Positions 18,692 through 30,589 of a DNA stretch of 64,000 bases are shown here, in pieces. Each line of letters opens with the position of its first letter. Within the stretch, counting starts at the first letter, position 1. The notes under the pieces are model-generated. The model was not told the DNA's origin, did no database searches, and was given only the letters and a program-made list of their open reading frames with translations. Source of the stretch: Diadema setosum (lineage: Eukaryota > Echinodermata > Echinoidea > Diadematoida > Diadematidae); contig CM067079.1 of NCBI GenBank assembly GCA_033980235.1, positions 25,562,658-25,626,657 of the forward strand, read 5' to 3'. The translations under genes and the position numbers were made by a program.

Positions 18692-18974
18692 CTGTAGAGC
18701 AGAAACAAGACAAAACAAAACAAACAACAATTTAATTACATATGACACCATCAACATATTTCATATAGCAACTAGCCACACATCATAATCATGGTTACCT
18801 ATAAAGGCACTTTTTTTTTCTTTTGCAGATTAAAAAAAAAATCATCAAAGTAGGGATTCTATTGATTGTCTACAAAAACTGTCAGTGGACGCACATCTTC
18901 CAAGCAGTATGTTTTTGAAGTATATTTACATAGAAGTGCATAAGGGAGTGGTATTTCAGGTGAATATCAAGTTA

Positions 18975-19184
18975 CTGTACGAGCTGAAATTTTCGCAGTG
19001 GTTTTATTTTCGCGAATTTCGCGAATCGCCTTTGAACCGCGAAAATAACAACACGCGAAAAAAAAAACATGTGAACAGATAAGCACAGTTGGACCTCGCA
19101 ACCGTGAAATTAACAACACGTGAAAATGTTCTCCTCGTAGCAATTTGCGAAAATATCTGTACACGAAAATTTCAGCTCGTACAG
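18975..19184. mobile_element. TA-flanked palindromic MITE with CGCGAAAA motifs, 210 bp
   Basis: TA precedes 18975 and follows 19184. The ends CTGTACGAGCTGAAATTTTC and its complement form a perfect inverted repeat of about 21 bp. The interior repeats TTCGCGAA and CGCGAAAATAACAACACG, as in family D, so the two are probably related. Confidence 0.8.
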
Positions 19185-19283
19185 TACATCTTTTCATTTT
19201 TACAGCCATCAAAAATGGCATGTCATTTTCCCATTTTCGCTAAGATTTTGAGCACAGCATTGCTCATCCTCTCACTGCTGTCA

Positions 19284-19445
19284 TAACTAACACTCAACTA
19301 ACGCTAAACTCATACTCAACTAACACTCGGTTAACACTCAACTCACACTCACCTAATACTCAACTCACACTCACCCAACACTCCACTCACACTCACGTAA
19401 CACTCAATTCACACTCCACTAACACTCAACAAACACTGAACTGAC
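19284..19445. repeat. Degenerate minisatellite of AACACTCAACT type
   Basis: About fifteen units of roughly 10-11 bp (AACACTCAACT, CACACTCACCT, AACACTCGGTT) run head to tail. The units vary at two or three positions. No coding meaning. Confidence 0.8.
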
Positions 19446-19851
19446 TCTGAACACACAAAAAAATGAGACCTTCAGATGCACTTGCAGGTGTCACAAGTAC
19501 CACCATGGGGGGGGGGGGGGGGGGTTCTTCAAGAAACTTAAGACCATAGTTTTGATTAGTTCAGTGTGGTAGGTACAATCAACAAATATGGTTCCTCAAG
19601 TGAGTTTCAACAGCATGGAGTGGAACAGTATAGGAATATTGAATGAGATACAAAATTTGTCTTATCAATACATGAGACAAATTTCATCGTGAAATTCTAA
19701 CAATGCCCGGATGAAAATATACACTTTTCATTGGTGATGATTACTTGAGTTCAATAAACTTGGGGCATCGGCAGTCAAGTGTGATTGTTAAACAAACTAA
19801 CTGACCTCACCATAAACACACATTGGGAAGATCTAGAGTGTCCTGAATTAA

Positions 19852-20410
19852 AGGACAAGTTCACCTTTATAGACATGTGGGTTAAGTGAATGCAGCAATA
19901 TTAGTAGAACACATCAGTGAGAGTTTGAGGAAAATGGGACAATCCGTTTAAAAGTTATGAATTCTTGAAGTTTGTGCTCAGTCGTGGCTGGATGAGAAGA
20001 ATACTATAGCGTGTGATGTCACATGTGCACAACGATATAAAGAAAGAATAAAGGAAAATCAAGACATTTTCACTTTTCTCACATAACAAAAGAATACTCG
20101 TCTTCTCTCTTTCAGAAGGCAGAGGGAATAATATTACCCTTAACATACGTCAGTAGCAAGTCGAGGAAATGTGCACTTTATTCAAAAAGTAAAATTTTGT
20201 GAAATTCTCTTTTTATTTTCCTTATATCGTTGTACGCATGTGACATCATACTCTCTAGTAGTCTTCTCATCCAGCAGTGACTGCGCAGGTACTTTAAAAA
20301 TTCATAACTTTTGAACGGATTGTCCGATTTTTCTCAATTTTTCACTGATGTGTTCTACTACTATTGTTGCATTCACTCAATCCACAGGTATACGAAGGTG
20401 GACTTGTCCT
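19852..20410. mobile_element. Family B TTAA MITE, 559 bp
   Basis: It is bounded by TTAA at 19848-19851 and 20411-20414. The ends AGGACAAGTTCACCTT and the complement of AGGACAAGTCCACCTTC begin an inverted repeat that runs inward for more than 100 bp, through GAATGCAGCAATATTAGTAG and its complement. The middle contains AATTCATAACTTTTGAACGG and related foldback sequence. Confidence 0.85.
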
Positions 20411-21775
20411 TTAAAAAGAAAAAAAATGCAAAAAAGGCAGGGCAAAAGAATCAAGATTCATGAAAATCAACAACAGGATAGGATGAGTAATCAAACAGTC
20501 ACTTTTGTGATGTAAGTCATTAGATGATTTATTGCCAAACATTTTATGGATGCCACATAGCGAATCTTGTCATTACACTGATGACTATTGCTGAATAATA
20601 ATCGTTAATACTTTTTATGAATGCCCTGAGATGTTCCTTTTCATCAACTCTTGGTAACCTTTTCCCCCTTCTTTGTTCTATCTGTAATTACATCATTTTC
20701 ATTTCAATTTCATATGTCAAATTATCACCTTGGGAAAATGTCAATTCATCCTTGTGTAAAAGCAAAACAAAATATCAAAATATACCAGCAAATTTTGAGA
20801 AGGCAATATGAACCCTCATCTAGAAAATACTTATGAGGCTCCCAGCACCTTCCACGGGTCACAGAGTACCTTGTGCTACTATTATTTCATCGCTCCTGCT
20901 GTTTGTACACAAGACTATAAAACTAGTCAGTTAGAGATTCATATCAGAAATTGTAGAGCAATGCAAACAAGGATATTGTTATACACATATAATACCCTCA
21001 TTTAGTGATAACTGTATATGCAGGGCTACTGTGTGTGAAACATAAATGGAGAGAGACAATGTGAGGTTATATAGATGATCATTTTCAATGCCAGAAGGAC
21101 AAATAGATTCTTATCTAGAGAAAGAGATTGGTACAGGCAGTTCTAATCACACTATGTTAATTTTTCCTGCTAGCTCATATGCAAAAAGGCAGAGTTGAAG
21201 GCATACAATCTGATTACATGTGCTGCGTCTTCTAACTCGCAGCACTGGAAATCACTGGTGAGTATTACTGCATGCCCAGGACTATTAACCTTCTACATGA
21301 GGGTAATTTGGCTTATAAGACATATCTGGCTACATAGCTAATAGTCTCTGAATGCAAACCCTCTTACAGTTGATACGCAAAACAGAATCCGATTTTAGAA
21401 TCCCCCCCCCCCATCACATACACACGTATATCTGTACACACACACACATACACACACATGCAAATGTGTATAAAAGCATCCAAAAGATTATGAAACACAC
21501 TGGTAAAGTGAATATTATATACACACACAATTTTGTGTAGACACACATACACTTTGCCCTTCCAACCTTTCTTCTGTCAATGCTGATGTGAAACATCACA
21601 GTTGCATCTTCAGATGCTCTTGAAATAGTTTCTTGCTATATATACAATTGAATTGTTCCATTGTTTTCCATCTAATCAGACGTTGCAAACAATGTGTTAC
21701 AGCAGAGCAGCGAAAGGGCATTTTTCATCTTACATTACATGCCATCAGCCCAAGTCCACATATAATGCACAATCA

Positions 21776-21934
21776 GGGGGGTGTTTCATCAACGCTTGTC
21801 AGCGCCGACAACTGTCGGCGCTGACCAATTTCAGCAAAATCCTTGGTTTTGATTGGCTGAGATGCTCTGGTCACTGACTGTTACTATGGTGATTCAAGTT
21901 GTCAGCACCGACAAACGTTGATGAAACACCCCCC
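21776..21934. mobile_element. Foldback element, GGGGGGTGTTTCATCAACG ends
   Basis: The left arm GGGGGTGTTTCATCAACG, then CTTGTCAGCGCCGACAA, is matched by the right arm GTTGTCAGCACCGACAAACG, then TTGATGAAACACCCCC. A middle segment with TTTTGATTGGCTGAGA separates the arms. A related element starts 100 bp downstream. No clear target duplication. Confidence 0.7.
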
Positions 21935-22034
21935 AGTTCTTCACCTCACCTGTTTCTTCTCATCCCATTTCTACATCTGGGACTCACTGTGCTTATCTCT
22001 ATTATTGTCATGTTGGGCAAGCCTTAGATAAGAT

Positions 22035-22207
22035 CAGGGGGGCATTTCATGAAGAAACTTGTCGGATAAAATATCTGACAAGTCAATTATATCCGACAAG
22101 TTTTGAGAAATTCTTTAGTCTGATTGGCTGATTTCTCTGAACTTGTCAGATATAATTGACTTGTCGGACATTTTATCCGACAAGTTCCTTCATGAAATGC
22201 CCCCCTG
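22035..22207. mobile_element. Foldback element, GGGGGGCATTTCATGAAG ends
   Basis: The arms of about 70 bp are nearly perfect complements: CATTTCATGAAGAAACTTGT at the left and its counterpart ending CCTTCATGAAATGCCCCCC at the right. Inside, TTGTCGGATA and TATCCGACAA blocks alternate. The spacer TCTGATTGGCTGATTTCT parallels TTTTGATTGGCTGAGA of the element at 21776, so both belong to one superfamily. Confidence 0.8.
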
Positions 22208-23416
22208 GAGTTGCTTCGTTGTGGATAAATAACTTGCACAAACTATGTGACATAACATTTGGATACGCCAGCACACTGGTCTATTTGACTTACATGCAAT
22301 GCCGAAATGAGCGATGAGAATGACTGGAAGTGAGACTATATCAAATGTCAATGACTGTGGGATGGGGCCCTAGCCAATTAGAATAATTCAGACACATGAC
22401 TGGCTACATAAAACATCAATGACAGAAAATCTGTATAGGACAAGGGTGAAATGAATCTTTTTTCACACGGCTGACCTATTGCTGATGTACACACTGATTT
22501 GAGACGAAGGCGAATACATTCCATCAGTCTCGTTTTGTTTACTTTCAATACGACATTCACAAATGGAAAACCGAAACCACGGGCGCCTCAAATTACTTGT
22601 ATCCGACACCGATGAACCGACGTACATACGTACGAGGTACGGATTTCATGGGCTCTGTGATTTACGCGATGGCCATAAACTGTCACGAGGATTCAGCCTG
22701 TCCAATATAGGTGAACAGTTCATGTTTTGTGTACACCCTAGCCAAACTTTCCTCTGATGACGCCACACATCAGCTGTTACTGTTGTCAGCCCTTCCTAAA
22801 CCCCGGAGGACTCTTTGAACCCCTGGGAAAAGATGGATGATCCTTTTCTTTTTCAGACAATCTCAAACAGCCTGTAACACATTTGGCCTTTCATGCCGGG
22901 GCATGTGTGACGTCAAAGCAGTTACTGTTCTGCAGCTAATTACAACAGAGATGATGCCGCTTTGTGTCAATCTAACAGTCAGAGAGCTAATATGAGGATA
23001 AAGTGATTGGTCTTATTCTTGGCTCTGGCTACTAATTTACTACAACTATTTGATTGCACTTGCTGAATATTGACTTCTGACCTTGACTGGTTTTCTTATA
23101 TCTTTACAAACACATCAAAAGTTTGCTTGTCAATGCTGTGGGGTAAAAGCAACTTCCTTTATCTAAATGTTACTGTAATGCATCATATACTATTTATGAC
23201 ATATATCAAATATTTCAAAGAAGTTCTATTTTTACAAATTTTATAAGTCCACTCATAAACACAATATTAATGACACACCAAATATGGCCTCCAAAAAACA
23301 CAGTGCAATCCATTCTAACATCTACATTTGCTTCATGAAAAGGGATGATATTTATTTTTCATTTAGTCACTGTAGTTCTCCACTGTGAATTTAATCACTC
23401 AGGAAATTGTCTTTTG

Positions 23417-23500
23417 AGGGGATGGTATAGTTTTGGTTGAGATAAGGATTCAGATTTCAAAATATGAATCCCCATCTCAACCAAAACTATGCCATCCCTA
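23417..23500. mobile_element. Two family A termini joined head to head
   Basis: GGGATGGTATAGTTTTGGTT at the left and its complement ending GCCATCCC at the right are separated by only a few bases. This is the two ends of a family A element with the whole body missing, forming an 84-bp hairpin. Confidence 0.75.
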
Positions 23501-24172
23501 TAAGTCTCAACTTGCGACATAGGATTCTCATGAGTGGCACAGAAAAATATTCATAACATCAATTTCTGGTCGGTTTTTCAACACCTGAAAACAGGTCGGG
23601 ACATCAATACAGAACCCGAAGCATATCTCTACTAGCCCCGAGATCAATACTTCAATACTTCAATATACTCAAGTCCTGATTTCTGGGGGTCATAAATGAA
23701 ATTGCAAACAAGCTCTCTGACACATTTAGGAATGCTGGCCTGAAAAGCTTGAGAAAGGTACAATGGCTTCTAAGATTACAGTTTGAAACAGGATGCTCAA
23801 CTTCCCACAGGAACCACACGATCTCAGTCAAAAGTGCATACCTGTTTTGATAAAATACTTGAAAAAAACCAAAACAAACAAATGGTCTACAGAAGAACAC
23901 AAAACAATCAGGTGACATCCATTCCAAAGGTCACATGGTACAACAAACTGATAATGGCTAACTTTGCTGAGGGAGTTGACTGTGGTAATATCCGAAAAGT
24001 TGCCAATCATCACTATCTCACTGATTTTTTCATGGCGATGAAGAATAAGCTAAAGGAATGGTCAATTTAAAGGGGTAAAGGTAGATCATAGATGATATCC
24101 ATGATAAAACCAAGACATTAAGAAAGAGAGAGAGGGGGACTGTACTCATGACTGAATAGTTCGAAGCCTTAA

Positions 24173-24521
24173 AGGCATAATTCACCATTTGCAGATGAAA
24201 GCATTAGTGCTTTAAAATAGTTCTAAAATGTGAGTTAGGGATAGAAACAACCACTGTCAAAATTTGAATCCATATAATCGATGTTAAGTGTTGTTAAATA
24301 CACAAAATGTGAACAAAAGTTATAATAAAAATGTTTCCAGACTAAACCGTATACAGTTACGGTTTACTGAGAAAAACCCTGATATCTCCTTATATTTTAG
24401 GTTTTATTGCAAATATTTCATATGGTAGGATGTTTTATGATACAACAGACCTACACATATGCATCAAATGTGATATCTTGAACATTTTTTAAATCACTGC
24501 TCCCAAAGGTAAACTGGACCT
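24173..24521 (+). mobile_element. Family C TTAA MITE, 349 bp
   Basis: It is intact between TTAA at 24169-24172 and 24522-24525. It starts AGGCATAATTCACCATTTGC and ends GGTAAACTGGACCT, with all family landmarks present. Its length equals that of the copy at 63132. Confidence 0.85.
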
Positions 24522-25290
24522 TTAAAACTCTACTTCACTGTGTGAAGATGACTGACATAAACATCGGTTGCTGAAGACCTGTGACAATCGCACACCGGAT
24601 ACTGCATGCCGTTCGGCGAAACAAGAAAACAACAGAAGGAGAACGACGTATGTGTCTTGAGTCTTCGAGGGGCCCCCTTTGCAGGAAGCATAGCTGGTAA
24701 GTCAAAACAACTTCCCCCCCGTCCATAGCTGCTAATCAGGACTGTCGGACGAGACAGCATCGAGCCCTATCGTTCCAGCAAATTGATTGCGTCGACCGCT
24801 TGCCCGCCAACTGTCAGATGCCTGCAAATTGAGGCGATACGCACCGCATGCAACAGCTTACAATCTGTACACTTGGCCTGTGTGACGTCGTCGTGACCTG
24901 GCCTTTTGTTTTGCTCCACAGTAAATTTTGTCATTGCAGAACACTGCTCCTTTGCAGTCAAGAATCGGAGACACAGGGTAACTTCATATTCTAAGACATG
25001 CATTCAAATTTTATGTAAACATTCTGAAGATACACGTACACTGTTACATAAGAACAATAGCTATTTATGTTTTTAGTTAATATGTCCTGCAGCTTTTTTT
25101 TTTTCATGCTTTTCACAATAATACTCTAATACATCCCAACAAGTAGTAAAAGGCAGACTGCACTTGTGGTGTGCAGTCTTATTAATCTTGAGATTGCAGT
25201 AAGTGCACACTGGAAATGTTGAAAATGTGCTTGCTTTCCATTTTTAATACCTTTCCCCCAAGGGAGGGTGGGGGGGGGGGGATCCCCCCC

Positions 25291-25494
25291 CCCTCCCCTT
25301 TCATCCCCCTCCCAAACATCCTATACACTACTCAAATAACATATAATGCAAATGCATTGGTGAAATGATGAATGTTTGGGAGGGGGATGAAAGGGGAGGG
25401 AGGATTCCCCCCCCCCCCCTTTCATCCCCCTCCCAAACATCCTATACACTACTCAAATAACATATAATGCAAATGCATTGGTGAAATGATGAAT
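25291..25494. repeat. Direct duplication of 77 bp with inverted spacer
   Basis: The 77-bp segment 25297-25373 recurs at 25418-25494 with no difference that I could see. Between the copies, 25374-25400 is the reverse complement of the start of the segment (CATCCCCCTCCCAAACATC), and C runs of 9-13 bases abut both copies. The arrangement looks like a template-switch event primed by C-rich tracts. Confidence 0.85.
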
Positions 25495-26282
25495 ACTATA
25501 GTACTTCCTTCCTGTTGCTTGAAGACAGTATAGCTGTGACTTTTGCCCTTTATAATCCAACGTATGTAGGGCCCACATTACCACTTGTATCCTCTTGGCT
25601 TTATAGATGTATCTTTCTGGCTAGAAGAGTCCTGTTTATCAACTACTCCATTTTCAGTCAACTTTGTAAGGCCTTCCTGTTTTTATACCCTCCCTTCTCT
25701 CATTGCCACCATAACAGTAAAAACAACAACAAAATCTCCTTGATAATTCATGTTGTTTGTTTTGTTTTTCTCATTTTTTTTTTTTTGTTCATACAGGACA
25801 CTACATATCCTGGCATGCTAGCTTTCAGGAATTAATGTGATATCCAGGAAATATATCCTTGACTTGGTCAAGTACAGGAGTCTCACCTTCTTTGCTGTGC
25901 ATCCTGCATGGGTAAAACATAATTTCCATATCTGCCTGCAGAAACTGTTGATATTTGCTATAAAATAGATACATATAATGTTGTGATAACACAATTTCAG
26001 TTGGGAACGACGAAAATGCGGCATATTAGCAACAAAATCATATGCTGAGGGTATAGCAATCTGGGAACATATCCGATTGTGGTTGCTACATAATGTTTTA
26101 TACTTGATTATCAACAATCCACAAATAGCAGCTTGGCCTTGATCTTCTATGCTGGAATGGATCACATGCAACTTGCTGGGAAATACTAAATGTGCTAGAG
26201 CACAATCAGTCATCACGTAATATTAAGTTATGGTATGCCAACCTACCCACGACTGAACAGGGGAGGGCTTTTCACCAATTAA

Positions 26283-26662
26283 AGGGATCGTATAGTTTTG
26301 GTTGAGACCAAATTTCAGGTTTCAAACATTTTTTTGTGAGATAATGAGAAACCTCTTATGAAATATGAAAGAGCATGTAATTCCATGAAGAACAACATTT
26401 ATTTGATGAAAATTGGTTTTAAAATGGCTGAGATATCCAAAACAGAGCAATTCTAATAAAGTGTGGGACCCACCTATTATTACGATCGCTTTGTTTCACT
26501 CTGTTTTTGGATGTTTCAGTCGTTCCAAACCCGATTTTCATCAAATAAACTTTGAATTCCTCTTAAAATGGTATGCTCTGTACTATATCATAAGTGTTTA
26601 CTTGGTATCTCACAAAAAGTTAAAAGCCCAATTCTCATCTCCACCAATACTGTACTACCTCT
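26283..26662. mobile_element. Family A TTAA MITE, 380 bp
   Basis: It is bounded by TTAA at 26279-26282 and 26663-26666. The left end is AGGGATCGTATAGTTTTGGT. The interior matches the copy at 7955 in inverse orientation over most of its length. An open frame starting at 26413 spans it but is also present in inverse form in other copies, so it follows from the repeat. Confidence 0.8.
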
Positions 26663-26831
26663 TTAAAGTTGGGTATACCAACTTATATTATTTTACAATT
26701 TTTATCTCAAAATACTCCAAAAACAACTCATTATCCTGCCAATCAGCTACATACACAAGTTCCTTGGTAGACCCTTTCGATGTACTGCAAGCGAATTCCG
26801 AACGGTGGAAGATGAATTTTTGAGCCATTTA

Positions 26832-27227
26832 GGGAGCTATGTTTTGGCTGTACAGTACTGGTTGAGGTGGGGATTCATGTTTTGAACATTCCTATGTGAG
26901 ATGATGAGAAACCTCTAATGAAATATGAAAGAGCATGTAATTTTAAGAAGGATTCAACGTTTATTTGACGAAAATTGGTTTTCAGATGGCCGAGATATCC
27001 AAAAAAGTGATAATAATTAAAGGTGACAGGCCACGCCTTTTATTAGGATCTCTTTGTTTCACCTTGTTTTTGGATATCTCAGTCATTTCAAAACCGATTT
27101 TCATCATATAAACTTTTGATACTCCTTAGAATTGCATGCTCTTTGACATATCATAGAGTGGTTTCTGAATATCTCGCAAAAACGTTAAAGGCTAAATCCT
27201 CACCTCGACCAGAACTGTACACACCCT
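26832..27227. mobile_element. Family A MITE, diverged copy
   Basis: The left end is decayed (GGGAGCTATGTTTTGG), while the right end ACACCC is followed by TTAA at 27228-27231. It shares AACCTCTAATGAAATATGAA and TGGCCGAGATATCC with its neighbours. It lies less than 200 bp from the copy at 26283. Confidence 0.7.
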
Positions 27228-27597
27228 TTAACCCCTGACAGCAAGACAGAGAAAGAGAGAGCGTTTCTCCAGAGCACGAAGTTTTTCTGGCTCTACAACT
27301 GTCTAGATGGTGCAGCGTGGGAAATTTGCGCTAATATCGAATCAACAACGGCAGTGGCGTCTTCTGCTCGGTCCATCAAACGGAAGGAGCCTTCTGGAAT
27401 CTCAGTACCGTCTTCTCTCCTGGACAAAGAAAGGCTTCCACTGACCCCAAGTGGATGCCGCAAAATACCAGACCAGACCTCTATTTTGCTCGTTCAATTC
27501 TTAAAGGGATGATGTAGTTTTTGGTTGAGATGGGAATTCAGGTGTTAGGCCTAACTTTTTGAGAGATAATTAGGAACCACTTTATGTGAAATGTTAA

Positions 27598-27954
27598 AGA
27601 GGATGGCTAGTAACTGATCAGTGGGAATCAGTGGAAATGCTGGGAGATGATTGTTCCAATCCTTATTGGATTCATTCAAGAGTTCATTGTATATCTATTG
27701 TTGTGTGAAAATAATTTGCTTCAGAACGGTCTCATATTCAAGTAATGTGCAGATTAATGCTCCGTCACTGACCAGGGATGCTAACCTGGAAGCATTAAAC
27801 TGCACATTACTTGAATATGAGACCATTCTGAAGCAAATCATTTTCACACAACAATAGATATACAACGAACTCTTGAATGAATCCAATAAGGATTGGAACA
27901 ATCATCTCCCAGCATTTCCACTGATTCCCACTGATCAGTTACTAGCCTTCCCCT
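27598..27954. mobile_element. 357-bp hairpin (palindromic) element
   Basis: Two arms of about 150 bp are almost perfect reverse complements (about 27605-27757 and 27790-27947), meeting at a loop of about 30 bp. The termini AGAGGATGGCTAG and the complement of AGGGGAAGGCTAG sit inside TTAA at 27594-27597 and 27955-27958; an 8-bp duplication TTAAAGAG fits equally well. The pre-insertion site can be read from family A copies. Because of the symmetry, each strand carries the same open frame, beginning MFQSLLDSFKSSLYIYCCVK. Transcripts of either strand would fold into long double-stranded RNA. Confidence 0.85.
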
Positions 27955-28161
27955 TTAAAGAGCGTATGATTCTAACAGGAATTTAAATGTTTACTTGACA
28001 AAAATCGTTTTTGTACTTGCTGAGATATCCCAAAACAAAGTGGTCTTAATAAAAGGTAGGTCTCAACTTTACCCTGATTTTGAATATCTCAGCCATTTCA
28101 AAAATGATTTTCATCAAATAGACTTTTAGTAAAATTCCTATAAGAATCGTATGCTCTTTAA

Positions 28162-28718
28162 AGGGAAAGTAAACCCAAAGAGCAATGTGGATTGAGTGAA
28201 AGCAGTAATATTAGCAGAACACATTAGTGAAAATTTGAGGAAAATCGGGCAATCGATGCAAAAGTTATGAATTTTTAAAGTTTTGGTGTTTCAACTGCTG
28301 GGTAAGGAGACTACTAGAGGTTATGACGTATGAGTGGACTACAATATAAAGAAAATAAAAAGGGAATTCAATAAAAATTCATTTTTCATGAAAATTACAC
28401 ATTCCATCAACTTGATACTGACATATGTTAGGGGTAGCACTTATTCCCCCTGTTTTGTGAAAGCGGTTAGTCAAGAACTCTTTCATTTTGCTAGAAAAGT
28501 GAATTTTTGTGGAATTCCTTTTATATTTTCTTTATATTGTGGTCCTCTCATACGTCATAACCTCTAGTAGTCTCCTCATCCAGCGGTTCCAACACCAAAA
28601 CTTTAAAAATTCATAACTTTTGCATCGATTGTCCGATTTTCCTCAAATTTTCACTGATGTGTTCTACTAATGTTACTGCTTTTACTCAATCCACATTGCT
28701 CTTTGGGTTTGTGTTCCC
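28162..28718. mobile_element. Family B-like TTAA MITE with distinct ends, 557 bp
   Basis: It follows TTAA at 28158-28161. The ends GGGAAAGTAAACCCAAAGAG and the complementary CTCTTTGGGTTTGTGTTCCC differ from family B termini. The next 40 bp (TTGAGTGAAAGCAGTAATAT) and the centre match family B. It is best described as a subfamily with exchanged tips, inserted into the family A copy. Confidence 0.8.
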
Positions 28719-30561
28719 GTTATATAAGTGGTTTCTAATTTTTGCCACCCAAGCACCAGTACGTCGGTGCTTTGCAATGATCATACGACCCAGACATCAT
28801 ATCAGAACTGTGCCATATTTGGTCACAAATTTCACAAAGTGCCCCAATGCTGAGACAGTCGAAGGCACTAATCACAAGCAGAGTAAAACTTTAAAAACAA
28901 ATACAATAGTGCTCCATTATTCTCTTGAGACCAGTTGGGGAATATATGTTGATGCTGGCAATATCTGCTGGTGTCAAAGCTTTACCAGGGCTCCATGAGG
29001 GTGCCTCAATCATTGAACGTAATGTCATTAGAGTCTTGCATTTAACATCTAATTTGAATAAAGATTGCAGTCTATTACTACAGTGAAGACAGTACCTTTA
29101 TAGATTTGCTGAGCATTGACAGGAATCCATGTGAAAGTCAAGAACCTGATTTTGTTCTGTTTTTTTATTCACTTTTACTGTTTTTAACACGAGAAGTATT
29201 ATGATTTTGTGCTAAGGAGAAATATGACTGTCACAGTGAAATAGCTTCCCTAGATTAGACTCTTTCTCCAGCCTCTACAAGAGAAATCTTCATCAGAACA
29301 TGTTTATTTTTTTTTTTCCATAAGGCTGGCAACATAAACCTGTAGATCCATATTCTGTATCATGTAGAATAGCAAAAATCCCTTTTGATTTCCCTTGAAA
29401 AACTTGCTGGCTTCAATGTCTCGCTGAAAACTACCAGCACCAATCAGTATTCTTACATAGGACAGGCAGTTATATCTTTTTCATGTTTTAATGGTATGTT
29501 TGTGTTCTCAGTGAACAACTACACAATTTTGGTCAGAACAGCTATTTTTTATTTATTATTTTCTTTTTTAAAAACAAATCTGCAACCAGCACACAATATT
29601 AGAAGTCTGTGGGATTCCATGAGGATTTGCATTAATGGGTCTTTTTTTTTCTCTCCCTTTTGTCTTCATGTATAGACTCTCTTATAAGGGAAAGCAACAG
29701 TCCCCAAATTTGTACTAGAACTTTAAAGTACTGGAGCCATAATGGAAGGGGGAGGGGTGACTCACTAGTCATCCAGACCATGGAATAGGACAGTGGAGAC
29801 AGACCTGGGGGTTTATAACAGAGGTCAATGGTTTTATGACAACACAGAAATGGTCATGATAGTCTGGACACAAGACAATACAAGCCACAGCTGGCCTAGT
29901 CTTACTTCCAGTCTGTTGGATGCTTTCTTCCAGATTATCGACCAGTGTTCAATTTTTACACACCATGGATGTTACTATAGGTTTTTAAAATGGCTCAGAA
30001 GGAAAGTACATATTCCTAATATGATTTATCGTAAAATTTTGATCAATTAGAATTTTTTTTCCATAATCTAATATATCACTTCCTAGATACCTGATAATGT
30101 AGAGTTTATGAAACTCTTCATGCAACTCACTAGACCAAAAGTTCAAATGCACATGTACAAGGTTACACAGCATGCTTGTTGTTTTGACATGCAAGAATAA
30201 AATGGATTTATTACACACCAAAAACCTACTAATCACACAGAAACAGACAGACAGACACACACACGGACAGACTCATACAGCACAGGACATCAGTGAGTAA
30301 GGATGAGGTATATGTTGTATACAGCTAGAACTAGCTGCTCCCCTAAGGGGTACAAATATTTGGTATCAGCTTCGTCCAGCAGGCCTACTTCCGGTTCCAC
30401 TCAAGTTCGCCTCGTAGTCTTTCCACAGCTGGAGGAAGTTACATCCCTGTAGATAATCACTTTTGGAGTCTTCTCACACAGGCAACAATGACAGATAAAC
30501 GAGCACAATCTAATTATCTTCATTATTCCTCATGTTCTATTACATGTATCTATTACAATAG

Positions 30562-30589
30562 AGGGTTAGAGTTAGGGTTAGGGTTAGGG
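30562..30589. repeat. Short interstitial TTAGGG tract
   Basis: The sequence reads GGGTTAGAGTTAGGGTTAGG and continues with one more unit: about four units of the metazoan telomere repeat, one with a mismatch. It is a trace length, consistent with repair capture or chance. Confidence 0.8.

Larger units (their letters stand above)
27505..28745. mobile_element. Family A MITE broken by two nested insertions
   Basis: It starts after TTAA (27501-27504) with AGGGATGATGTAG. The family A body is interrupted at 27598-27954 by a hairpin element. It resumes to GAATCGTATGCTC at 28157, is interrupted again at 28162-28718 by a family B relative, and resumes as TATAAGTGGTTTCTAA. The family's right end is missing. 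The nesting order gives relative ages: A is oldest. Confidence 0.7.

Noticed and set aside
22563..22757. 64-codon plus frame beginning MENRNHGRLKLLVS in a GC-richer patch, ending near a GTGAAC donor-like site
   Set aside because: No recognisable domain, no partner exon and marginal length; left as unique sequence.
24767..25003. 78-codon minus frame with several Cys
   Set aside because: Unrecognised, no splice context, and frames on the other strand are equally open in part.
27651..27901. Two 68-codon proteins on opposite strands with the same sequence
   Set aside because: They are the mirror images produced by the hairpin element, not a gene pair.
30562..30589. Telomere or chromosome end
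   Set aside because: Only about four TTAGGG-type units inside a gene intron; far too short.
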